A DNA stretch of 14,174 nucleotides, taken from positions 1-14,174 of the forward strand of contig JBEAXP010000035.1 in NCBI GenBank assembly GCA_041159745.1. The letters run 5' to 3'. The notes below the pieces were generated by a model, which did no database searches, was not told the origin of the DNA, and worked only from the letters and a program-made list of their open reading frames with translations. How positions within the stretch are numbered: the first letter of the stretch is position 1; each line of letters opens with the position of its first letter. Origin of the DNA: Casp-actino8 sp041159745. GTDB taxonomy: Bacteria; Actinomycetota; Acidimicrobiia; Acidimicrobiales; Ilumatobacteraceae. The translations under genes and the position numbers were made by a program. This document shows positions 8,012 to 14,174 of the stretch, one piece after another.

Positions 8012-8407
8012 ATGGCCATCGCCCTCGATCCCCGCTGCGTCGTCGAAATTCGCCCGATCCAGACCGACATGCACGCCGTGTACGTGCGTCGGCGGATCGT
8101 CGTGGGCCTGGTGGCCCTGGTCCTAGCGGTTGCCGCCTGCCTCGGCATCCGCTCTTTGGCGAGCCGCGGAGACGGTGCTGCCCCCGTCTCCGCGGTGACG
8201 CCACCCACGGTGGTCAACGGCGTCGACGTCTCGGGCGCCTTCGCCCTGAGCCAGGGTGTGTACGTGGTCCAGCCGGGCGACACCATGTGGTCCATCGCGT
8301 CGTCGCTCACCGACGGCAGCGTTCGCGACTACGTCCGCCAACTCATCCAGCTCAACGGCAGCGCCTCGCTCGACGTGGGCCAGCCCCTCGTTCTGCCGGC
8401 CGACTGA
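8012..8407 (+). CDS. SOS-induced LysM membrane protein, probable cell-division inhibitor (YneA/DivS/ChiZ type)
   Basis: Small 131-aa protein with a cytoplasmic N-terminus containing RRR at 26-28, one membrane helix (about 29-49) and a linker rich in A/P/V/T (50-80). A C-terminal LysM peptidoglycan-binding domain follows (about 84-129, starting YVVQPGDTMWSIAS and ending VGQPLVLP). The layout and the position divergent from lexA are those of B. subtilis YneA, C. glutamicum DivS and M. tuberculosis ChiZ (Rv2719c), which delay septation after DNA damage. Two LexA boxes on its own promoter support the same role. By inference it acts at the division site from the membrane. No catalytic domain is seen apart from LysM. 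The function rests on context and architecture, not on close sequence identity that I can verify. Confidence 0.85.
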   Translation: MAIALDPRCVVEIRPIQTDMHAVYVRRRIVVGLVALVLAVAACLGIRSLASRGDGAAPVSAVTPPTVVNGVDVSGAFALSQGVYVVQPGDTMWSIASSLTDGSVRDYVRQLIQLNGSASLDVGQPLVLPAD

Positions 8408-8451
8408 CCAGCGCTCACCTGGCTGAACAGCACGTCAACCAGCCGCCGGGG

Positions 8452-8457
8452 TACCCT
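8452..8457 (+). promoter_or_regulatory. -10 element TACCCT for leaderless nrdR
   Basis: TACCCT fits TANNNT and ends 6 nt before the nrdR ATG. No Shine-Dalgarno sequence is present. No convincing -35 is visible. nrdR may also receive read-through from the SOS-controlled LysM gene, which ends 56 nt upstream. Confidence 0.55.
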
Positions 8458-8463
8458 GCGGCC

Positions 8464-8925
8464 ATGCGTTGTGTGATGTGCCGGAACGATGACACCAAGG
8501 TCATCGACTCGCGCACGGCCGAGGACGGTGCCGCCATTCGTCGGCGTCGCGAGTGTCCCGAATGCAGTCACCGCTTCACCACCTACGAGCGCATCGAGTC
8601 GGTGGCCCTGATGGTCGTCAAGACCAAGGGTGGCCGCGAACCCTTCGATCAGGCCAAGGTCGTCTCGGGCATCATGGCCGCGGCCAAGGGCCGTCCGATC
8701 GACCTCGAAGCCGCCACCCTGGTCGCCGAGGGCATCGAGGAAGAGATTCGGCTCTCGGGCCAGACCGAGGTCCCGAGCACCCGCGTCGGAGTCGCCGTCC
8801 TCGAGCGTCTGCGCGAACTCGATGATGTCGCCTACCTCCGGTTCGCCAGCGTGTACAAGAACTTCGACGGTGCCGACGACTTCCGTCGTGAGGCCGCGTT
8901 GCTCGACAAGTCGCCGGTTTCCTGA
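8464..8925 (+). CDS. nrdR: Ribonucleotide reductase repressor NrdR
   Basis: Zinc-ribbon/ATP-cone repressor that senses ATP/dATP and represses ribonucleotide reductase genes. The 153-aa product has a zinc ribbon with C3, C6 (MRCVMC) and C31, C34 (ECPEC), the hallmark DSRTAEDGAAIRRRRECPEC (15-34), then FTTYERIE and an ATP-cone (about 49-139). An open frame extends further upstream, but MRCVMC is the universal NrdR start and the leaderless -10 ends 6 nt before it. In Streptomyces the order lexA, nrdR, nrdJ is kept; here nrdJ, its likely target, comes after one intervening gene. R7 replaces the glycine common after the second cysteine. Confidence 0.97.
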   Translation: MRCVMCRNDDTKVIDSRTAEDGAAIRRRRECPECSHRFTTYERIESVALMVVKTKGGREPFDQAKVVSGIMAAAKGRPIDLEAATLVAEGIEEEIRLSGQTEVPSTRVGVAVLERLRELDDVAYLRFASVYKNFDGADDFRREAALLDKSPVS

Positions 8926-8932
8926 GCCGTCG

Positions 8933-8938
8933 TAGAGT
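8933..8938 (+). promoter_or_regulatory. -10 element TAGAGT for leaderless oxidoreductase gene
   Basis: TAGAGT fits TANNNT and ends exactly 6 nt before the GTG start at 8945. No Shine-Dalgarno sequence is present. It indicates that this gene has its own promoter although only 19 nt separate it from nrdR. Confidence 0.5.
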
Positions 8939-8944
8939 CGGCTC

Positions 8945-11218
8945 GTGACCGAGACTCGCACCGCCTTCCGTACCTGTCCGTTGTGCGAGGCCGGTTGCGG
9001 TCTCGAGATCAGTGTCGAGATCTCGCGCAAGGGCGATCGCACCGAGGAACGAGTCACGCGTATTCGCGGCGACATGAACGACGTCTTCTCGCACGGATAC
9101 ATCTGCCCGAAGGGCTCGACGCTCAAGCAATTGCACGAGGACCCCGATCGTCTGCGTCGCCCCCTCGTGAAGCGCAACGGTGTGCACGTCGAAGTGTCGT
9201 GGCCCGAGGCGTGGGACGAGGTGGCTGGTCGCCTGGGCGAGATCATCGAACGTCATGGGCGCGAATCGGTGGCGGCCTACTTGGGCAATCCGGGCGCCCA
9301 CAACGTGGGTGCATTGCTCTACAACCGCACCTTCCTGCAGGGTCTGGGCAGCCGTCGTCGCTTCAGCGCATCCACCGTGGACCAGATGCCGAAGCAAGTC
9401 GCCTGCGGTTACATGTTCGGCACGGGCGCCACGATTCCGGTGCCCGATCTCGACCACACCGACTACTTGTTGATGCTCGGGGCCAATCCGTACGCATCGA
9501 ACGGCAGCCTGTGCACCGCTCCCGACTTCCCAGGACGCCTCGAGGCGATTCGAGCCCGCGGCGGACGCGTCGTGGTGGTCGATCCGCGCCGCAGTCGCAC
9601 CGCCGAAGAGGCCGACTTGTGGGTTCCGATTCGACCCGGTGCCGACGCCTACTTCTTGATGTCGATCGTCCACGTGCTGTTCGCCGAGGACCTCGTTCGC
9701 ATTCCCGAACACATCGTCGGATTCGTGAACGGACTCGACGATGTGCGTGACGTGTCGAGTGCCTTCGGCCCCGAGACGACGAGTGCGGTCACCGGTCTCG
9801 AACCCGATTTGGTGCGCCGCATTGCCCGCGAGTTGGCGGCCGCACCCTCGGCCGCGGTCTATGGACGCATCGGCACCACCACCACCGAATTCGGCACCAC
9901 CACGTCGTGGCTCGTCGAAGTCGTGAACGCATTGACCGGCAACCTCGATCGGCGCGGCGGCGCGATGTTCACGACACCGGCCGTGGGCAGTCCGAGCACC
10001 CGCGGAAAGCCCGGTGTGGGCGCGGGTTTTCGTATCGGACGCGGCGGCGGCAAGACCGTCGTGCGCGGCTATCCCGAGGTGATGGGGGAGTACCCCGTGG
10101 CCGCGCTGGCCGAAGAGATCACCGAAGCCGGTGACGAACGCATTCGCGCTCTCGTCACGATCGCCGGCAACCCGGTGCTGTCGACTCCGCATTCGCAGCA
10201 GCTCGACGCCGCCCTCGAAGCGCTCGACTTCATGGTCAGTGTCGACATCTACTTGAACGAGACCACGCGCCACGCCGACGTGATCCTTCCCCCGCCGTCG
10301 CAGTTGCAGCGCGAGCACTACGACGTCGCACTGTTGTCGTTCGCGGTGCGCAACGTCGCCAACTACAGCGACGCGGTTCTCGCGCTCGACGACGATCAGC
10401 CCGACGAGTGGGAGATCCTGTGCAAGTTGGCGCTCATCGCTCAGGGTCTCGGCCCCGACGCCGATCCGTCGGTTGCCGACGACGCGCAGATCGACGCGCT
10501 CGTGCGCAGTGCGATCACCGATCCGACATCACCCATTCATGGTCGTGACGCCGACGAGATTCGCGCGCAACTCGACCGTCATCGCGGACCCACTCGCCAA
10601 CTCGATTTCATGCTGCAGACGGGCCCGTACGGAGCGGCGTTCGGAGCCAATCCGGGTGGTGCGAGCATCGATCATCTGCGCGCCAATCCGCACGGCGTCG
10701 ACTACGGGCCGTTGCAAACACGGCTGCCCGACGCGCTGCGAACGAAGTCGGGGCGTGTCGAGCTCGCGCCGTCCGAGTTGCTCGCCGACGTCGCGCGAAT
10801 GCACGCGAGCCTCGACGAGTTCGCGCAACGTGATCTCGTTCTCGTCGGTCGTCGTCATCTGCGTTCGAACAACTCGTGGATGCACAACATCGAAGTTCTC
10901 GTGAAGGGCAAACCGCGCTGCACACTGCACGTGCATCCCGATGACGCATCGCGTCTCGGTGTCCGCGACGGGTCGGTCGCGCGCATCACGTCGCGCGTCG
11001 GCTCGGTGGACGCGGTCGTCGAGATCACCGACGGCATTCGCCCGGGTGTCGTGAGCCTCCCGCACGGGTGGGGGCACGGTCAGCCGGGGACCCGCCAGCG
11101 GGTGGCCGCCGAGCGAGCCGGGGTGAACTCGAATGTCCTGACCGACCACCAGGCCATCGACCCCCTCTCGGGCACGTCGGTCCTGAATGGCATCCCGGTC
11201 ACGGTTGTCCCCGTCTGA
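8945..11218 (+). CDS. Molybdopterin oxidoreductase, FdhF/BisC-like (substrate unknown)
   Basis: Large subunit of the DMSO-reductase superfamily, expected to carry a bis-pterin molybdenum or tungsten cofactor. The 757-aa protein begins with a 4Fe-4S site CPLCEAGC (C11, C14, C18) and C54 in GYICPKG, where Lys56 is the residue that relays electrons in formate dehydrogenase and assimilatory nitrate reductase. The MopB core includes LMLGANPYASNG (176-187) and VVVDPRRSRTAEEADLW (about 209-225). The C-terminal cofactor-capping domain includes RSNNSWMHN and LPHGWGHG. The metal-ligand loop reads DQMPKQVACG (146-155); C154 is the only Cys/Sec candidate. No Tat signal, electron-transfer subunit, chaperone or cofactor-synthesis gene is adjacent, so it is probably cytoplasmic. 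GTG 8945 is supported by the upstream -10 and by the short lead to C11. Confidence 0.9.
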   Translation: MTETRTAFRTCPLCEAGCGLEISVEISRKGDRTEERVTRIRGDMNDVFSHGYICPKGSTLKQLHEDPDRLRRPLVKRNGVHVEVSWPEAWDEVAGRLGEIIERHGRESVAAYLGNPGAHNVGALLYNRTFLQGLGSRRRFSASTVDQMPKQVACGYMFGTGATIPVPDLDHTDYLLMLGANPYASNGSLCTAPDFPGRLEAIRARGGRVVVVDPRRSRTAEEADLWVPIRPGADAYFLMSIVHVLFAEDLVRIPEHIVGFVNGLDDVRDVSSAFGPETTSAVTGLEPDLVRRIARELAAAPSAAVYGRIGTTTTEFGTTTSWLVEVVNALTGNLDRRGGAMFTTPAVGSPSTRGKPGVGAGFRIGRGGGKTVVRGYPEVMGEYPVAALAEEITEAGDERIRALVTIAGNPVLSTPHSQQLDAALEALDFMVSVDIYLNETTRHADVILPPPSQLQREHYDVALLSFAVRNVANYSDAVLALDDDQPDEWEILCKLALIAQGLGPDADPSVADDAQIDALVRSAITDPTSPIHGRDADEIRAQLDRHRGPTRQLDFMLQTGPYGAAFGANPGGASIDHLRANPHGVDYGPLQTRLPDALRTKSGRVELAPSELLADVARMHASLDEFAQRDLVLVGRRHLRSNNSWMHNIEVLVKGKPRCTLHVHPDDASRLGVRDGSVARITSRVGSVDAVVEITDGIRPGVVSLPHGWGHGQPGTRQRVAAERAGVNSNVLTDHQAIDPLSGTSVLNGIPVTVVPV

Positions 11219-11223
11219 TCCAC

Positions 11224-11242
11224 AGCCTTTCAACAGGCTTTT
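11224..11242 (+). terminator. Weak Rho-independent terminator after the oxidoreductase gene
   Basis: AGCCT (11224-11228), a 6-nt loop and AGGCT (11235-11239) form a 5-bp hairpin that runs into TTTT (11239-11242), 5 nt after the stop codon. The stem is short, so termination may be partial. The oxidoreductase gene and nrdJ are likely separate transcription units, since nrdJ has its own promoter. Confidence 0.4.
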
Positions 11243-11331
11243 CCCCTGAAAAAAGGGCAAATTCACACGGTTGTCCACTTCCTTCACACAGGGTGTCACC
11301 CGTACCCTCGGCGTCGCGAAAGGGGTGGTCG

Positions 11332-11418
11332 ATGACCGTGGCAAGGCACCGATTTCCGGGCAGCTGGGCGGGATTTTCCGGCCTGAACCTACGGTCACGA
11401 CCGCCCTTTTCAGAATGA
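11332..11418 (+). CDS. Possible 28-codon small ORF in the nrdJ upstream region
   Basis: ATG 11332 follows a good Shine-Dalgarno sequence, GAAAGGGG (11318-11325), at 6 nt and reads 28 codons to TGA at 11416-11418. A TANNNT hexamer, TACCCT at 11303-11308, could promote it. The peptide starts MTVARHRFPG and ends RPPFSE, with several arginines. It ends 12 nt before the nrdJ -35. The region 11219-11565 otherwise holds only regulatory elements. It may be a small protein or a regulatory leader ORF, or chance; I know of no homologue. Confidence 0.25.
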   Translation: MTVARHRFPGSWAGFSGLNLRSRPPFSE

Positions 11419-11430
11419 GCCCGACAATCG

Positions 11431-11460
11431 TTGACAAGCACGTAACTACACTGCTGTAAT
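11431..11460 (+). promoter_or_regulatory. nrdJ promoter (TTGACA-18-TGTAAT)
   Basis: Consensus -35 TTGACA (11431-11436) and -10 TGTAAT (11455-11460), with an 18-nt spacer. The alternative TAATCT (11457-11462) gives 20 nt. Transcription should start near 11467, giving a leader of about 100 nt. This is the most AT-rich patch near the gene. I see no sequence close to the NrdR box ACACWATATATWGTGT. Confidence 0.7.
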
Positions 11461-11462
11461 CT

Positions 11463-11517
11463 CACAACCGCTTGTGGTGACATACGCGGAGGGGGACCGC
11501 GACCACCACATCTTGTG
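11463..11517 (+). promoter_or_regulatory. Inverted repeats with alternative pairings at the start of the nrdJ leader
   Basis: CACAA (11463-11467) can pair with TTGTG at 11472-11476 or at 11513-11517. TGTGGTG (11473-11479) pairs perfectly with CACCACA (11504-11510), enclosing CGCGG (11485-11489) paired with CCGCG (11497-11501) around the purine loop AGGGGGA. The first pairing excludes the larger hairpin; the second is compatible with it. The set could be an RNA switch or a DNA operator overlapping the transcription start. It does not resemble a cobalamin riboswitch. Confidence 0.4.
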
Positions 11518-11552
11518 TCTCCAACGATCCGACCAACTTCAGACGACCCCAC

Positions 11553-11560
11553 GAAAGGGA
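11553..11560 (+). promoter_or_regulatory. nrdJ Shine-Dalgarno site
   Basis: GAAAGGGA lies 5 nt before ATG 11566 and fixes the nrdJ start, which also leaves a normal-length N-terminus for the enzyme. Confidence 0.8.
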
Positions 11561-11565
11561 CTTCC

Positions 11566-14174
11566 ATGTCACTCGCACCCGACCGCCTCGCCATCGGGAT
11601 CCGCCGGCACTTCACCACGCCCGGAAAACACCCGTATGACCAGGTGGTCTGGGAGAAGCGCGATGCCCGCATCTCCAACTGGAAGGACGGCTCGGTCGCC
11701 TTCGAGCAGCTCGGGGTCGAGTTTCCGGTCACCTGGTCGCTCAACGCCACCAACATCGTGGCCCAGAAGTACTTCCGCGGCACCCCGGGCACCCCGGAGC
11801 GCGAGTCGTCGCTGCGCCAGGTGATCGACCGCGTGGCCGACACCGTCACCCAGTGGGGCCGTGAAGGTGGCTACTTCGTCGACGAAGCCGAGGCCTCGGC
11901 GTTCTGCGACGAGTTGAAGTTCATCCTGGTGACCCAGCGCGCGGCCTTCAACAGCCCGGTGTGGTTCAACATCGGCGTGAAGGGAGTGCCCCAGCAGGCC
12001 AGCGCCTGCTTCATCTTGTCGGTCGACGACACGATGGACGGCATCCTCAACTGGTACCGCGAAGAGGGCGTGATCTTCAAGGGTGGTTCGGGATCGGGTA
12101 TCAACCTGTCGAAGATCCGCTCGAGCGTCGAACTGCTCAACGGTGGCGGCACCGCCTCGGGTCCGGTGTCGTTCATGCGCGGCGCCGACGCATCGGCCGG
12201 CACCATCAAGTCGGGCGGCAAGACTCGTCGCGCCGCCAAGATGGTGATCCTCAACGTCGACCACCCCGACGTCGAGGAGTTCATCTGGTGCAAGGCCAAG
12301 GAGGAGAAGAAGGCTCGCGTGCTGCGCGATGCCGGCTTCGACATGGATCTCGACGGCGTCGATTCGTTCAGCATCCAGTACCAGAACGCCAACAACTCGG
12401 TGCGCGTCACCGACGACTTCATGCAGGCCGTCGTCGACGACAAGGACTGGAGCTTCCGCGCCGTCACCACCGGCGAGCCGGTGCGTACCGTGCGTGCTCG
12501 CGACCTGTGGCGCCAGATCGCCCTCGCCTCGTGGGAATGCGCCGACCCGGGTCTGCAGTTCGACACCACCATCAACAAGTGGCACACCGCGCACGCGACC
12601 GGCCGCATCAACGGTTCGAACCCGTGCTCGGAATACATGCACATCGACAACTCGGCCTGCAACCTCGCGTCGATCAACTTGTTGAAGTACCTCAACGAGA
12701 GCGGCGAGTTCGACATCGAGGCCTACAAGCACACCATCGAGACGGTGTTCACCGCTCAGGAGATCCTCGTCGGTCGGGCCGATTACCCCACCGAGAAGAT
12801 CGGCGAGAACAGCCGCAAGTTCCGTCAGCTGGGTCTGGGCTACGCCAACCTCGGCGCACTGCTCATGGCTCTGGGCTTGCCCTACGACTCGGTGCAGGGT
12901 CGCGCCTGGGCCGGCGCGCTCACCAGCCTCATGACCGGCCACGCGTACGCCACCAGTGCGCGCACCGCCAGCCGTATGGGGCCGTTCGCCGGCTTCGCCG
13001 AGAACGAGCGCTACATGCTCAACGTGCTGCGCATGCACCGTGACGCCAGCTACCAGATCGAAGGCACCGAAGCCGTTCCGGCCGCGCTCGTTCGCGCGGG
13101 TCAGGAAGCCTGGGAGTCGGCGGTTCGCGACGGCGAGGAGTACGGCGTGCGCAACAGCCAGGCGTCGGTGCTCGCTCCCACCGGAACCATCGGTCTGATG
13201 ATGGACTGCGACACCACGGGTATCGAGCCCGACCTCGGCCTCGTCAAGATGAAGAAGTTGGTGGGCGGCGGCAACATGGTCATCGTCAACCAGACGATCC
13301 CCATGGCGCTGCGCAAGTTGGGCTACGACGCCAAGCAGGTCGACGACATCATCGCGTACATCGACACCGAGAAGTCGATTCTCGGTGCACCGCACCTCAA
13401 GGCCGAGCACGTCGCCGTGTTCGCCTGCTCGATGGGTGACAACACAATCCACTACGAGGGTCACGTGCGCATGATGGGTGCGACCCAGCCGTTCCTGTCG
13501 GGCGCCATCTCCAAGACCGTCAACATGCCCGAAGAGGCGTCGGTCGAAGACGTCGAGGCTCTGCACCTGCTGTCGTGGCAGTTGGGTCTGAAGGCCGTGG
13601 CGATCTATCGCGACAACTGCAAGGTCGCCCAGCCGCTGTCCACCGCCAAGAAGGACGACGACAAGGCTGACGCGTCGGCCGCCCCGGCCGCCCCGCAGGC
13701 CGCAACCCAGGTGATCGAGAAGATCGTCGAGCGGGTCGTGCAGAAGCCGGTTCGTCAGAAGCTGCCCCGCAGCCGCCGAGGCCGGACCTTCGAGTTCCGC
13801 GTGGCCGATTGCAAGGGTTTCGCGACCATCGGCGAGTACGAGGACGGCCGCCCGGGTGAGGTGTTCCTCACGGTGTCGAAGCAGGGTTCCACCCTCTCGG
13901 GCATCATGGACGCCTTCGCCAAGAGCATCTCGTACGGTCTGCAGTACGGCGTGCCGTTGCGCGCGTTCGTCGAAGCATTCGTCAACATGCGCTTCGAGCC
14001 CGCCGGCATGACCGACGATCCCGACATCCGGTTCGCGTCGTCCATCATGGACTACCTGTTCCGCCGTCTGGCTCTCGAGTACATGACCTACGACGAGCGT
14101 CAGGAACTCGGCATCTTCTCGGTCGACGAGCGTCTGCAGCCCACTCTTCCGGGTGTCGAGGAATCGGCCGTCGA
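11566..14174 (+). CDS. nrdJ: Class II (B12-dependent) ribonucleotide reductase NrdJ, 3' end outside window
   Basis: Adenosylcobalamin-dependent ribonucleoside reductase that makes dNTP precursors without oxygen dependence. One open frame of 869 codons runs off the window; actinobacterial homologues are somewhat longer, so the C-terminus is missing. C148 (SACFILS), N352-C354-E356 (NPCSE) and C365 (SACNLAS) match the redox pair and thiyl-radical triad of Thermotoga NrdJ (C134, N320-C322-E324, C333), with the same 11-residue spacing. PTGTIGLMMDCDTTGIEPD starts at P538. A charged and Ala/Pro-rich linker (about 690-715) is followed by the TSCPD-type C-terminal domain (VEKI/VER segment, KQGSTLSGIMDAFA, VNMRFEPAGMTDDPDIR). 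Upstream are its own promoter, a structured leader and a strong ribosome binding site. NrdR, two genes upstream, is the expected regulator. Confidence 0.97.
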   Translation, partial: MSLAPDRLAIGIRRHFTTPGKHPYDQVVWEKRDARISNWKDGSVAFEQLGVEFPVTWSLNATNIVAQKYFRGTPGTPERESSLRQVIDRVADTVTQWGREGGYFVDEAEASAFCDELKFILVTQRAAFNSPVWFNIGVKGVPQQASACFILSVDDTMDGILNWYREEGVIFKGGSGSGINLSKIRSSVELLNGGGTASGPVSFMRGADASAGTIKSGGKTRRAAKMVILNVDHPDVEEFIWCKAKEEKKARVLRDAGFDMDLDGVDSFSIQYQNANNSVRVTDDFMQAVVDDKDWSFRAVTTGEPVRTVRARDLWRQIALASWECADPGLQFDTTINKWHTAHATGRINGSNPCSEYMHIDNSACNLASINLLKYLNESGEFDIEAYKHTIETVFTAQEILVGRADYPTEKIGENSRKFRQLGLGYANLGALLMALGLPYDSVQGRAWAGALTSLMTGHAYATSARTASRMGPFAGFAENERYMLNVLRMHRDASYQIEGTEAVPAALVRAGQEAWESAVRDGEEYGVRNSQASVLAPTGTIGLMMDCDTTGIEPDLGLVKMKKLVGGGNMVIVNQTIPMALRKLGYDAKQVDDIIAYIDTEKSILGAPHLKAEHVAVFACSMGDNTIHYEGHVRMMGATQPFLSGAISKTVNMPEEASVEDVEALHLLSWQLGLKAVAIYRDNCKVAQPLSTAKKDDDKADASAAPAAPQAATQVIEKIVERVVQKPVRQKLPRSRRGRTFEFRVADCKGFATIGEYEDGRPGEVFLTVSKQGSTLSGIMDAFAKSISYGLQYGVPLRAFVEAFVNMRFEPAGMTDDPDIRFASSIMDYLFRRLALEYMTYDERQELGIFSVDERLQPTLPGVEESAV

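Noticed and set aside
7917..8126. A 69-codon frame overlapping the LysM gene leader and 5' end
   Set aside because: It is out of frame with the LysM gene, has no Shine-Dalgarno site, and owes its proline-rich text to the C-rich tandem repeat.
8287..8463. Upstream extension of nrdR overlapping the LysM gene
   Set aside because: NrdR proteins begin with the zinc-ribbon MRCxxC at residue 1; the extension has shadow composition and overlaps another gene.
11366..11410. GGGCGG ... CCGCCC followed by TTTT as a terminator
   Set aside because: The 29-nt loop is too long and no continuous inner stem is visible, so a working intrinsic terminator is unlikely.
11271..11459. A 62-codon frame starting at TTG 11271
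   Set aside because: It runs through the nrdJ -35 and -10 elements, lacks a ribosome binding site, and overlaps the better-supported 28-codon candidate in another frame.
11219..11565. Cobalamin riboswitch or NrdR boxes upstream of nrdJ
   Set aside because: I found no B12-box-like conserved core and no close match to ACACWATATATWGTGT. The structured repeat at 11463-11517 is too short and different. A covariance-model search would settle it.

Overview
The window is a dense, high-GC stretch of a bacterial chromosome, almost certainly from an actinobacterium. Three things suggest this. The gene order miaB-miaA-dapF-hflX ... lexA / LysM protein - nrdR - (nrdJ) is the one known from Mycobacterium and Streptomyces. 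The LexA sites match the actinobacterial/Gram-positive CGAAC-N4-GTTCG box. Several genes have a TANNNT -10 hexamer only 6-7 nt before the start codon, the layout of leaderless mRNAs common in this phylum. A deep-branching class such as Acidimicrobiia is my guess; the window does not prove it.

Left part (1-7198, all + strand): the 3' part of an RpoD-family sigma factor, then a tightly packed run miaB, miaA, dapF, hflX, a dapC-type aminotransferase and a two-TM protein of unknown function. Four junctions in this run are start/stop overlaps (GTGA, GTGA, ATGA, TGATG). A second near-leaderless promoter probably sits just before dapF. The run combines tRNA A37 modification (MiaA makes i6A, MiaB methylthiolates it), a ribosome-associated GTPase (HflX) and two steps of the diaminopimelate/lysine pathway (DapC, DapF).

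Middle part (7176-8925): an SOS module. lexA is on the minus strand and its 3' end overlaps the preceding gene by 23 bp. A divergent gene encodes a one-TM plus LysM protein of the YneA/DivS/ChiZ type, a known class of SOS cell-division inhibitors. Between them lie three LexA boxes, each placed on a recognisable promoter element of one of the two genes. nrdR, the repressor of ribonucleotide reductase genes, follows.

Right part (8945-14174): a large stand-alone molybdopterin oxidoreductase lies between nrdR and nrdJ, which are neighbours in Streptomyces. A 347-bp intergenic region follows, with a weak terminator, a possible 28-codon ORF, a TTGACA promoter and a leader containing inverted repeats that can pair in alternative ways. 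nrdJ (class II, B12-dependent ribonucleotide reductase) then runs off the right edge.

The most notable points are the three-box SOS control region, the recurrent leaderless starts, a DapF whose first catalytic cysteine position is serine, the oxidoreductase inserted between nrdR and nrdJ, and the structured nrdJ leader. I saw no tRNA, rRNA, CRISPR array, insertion sequence or cobalamin riboswitch.
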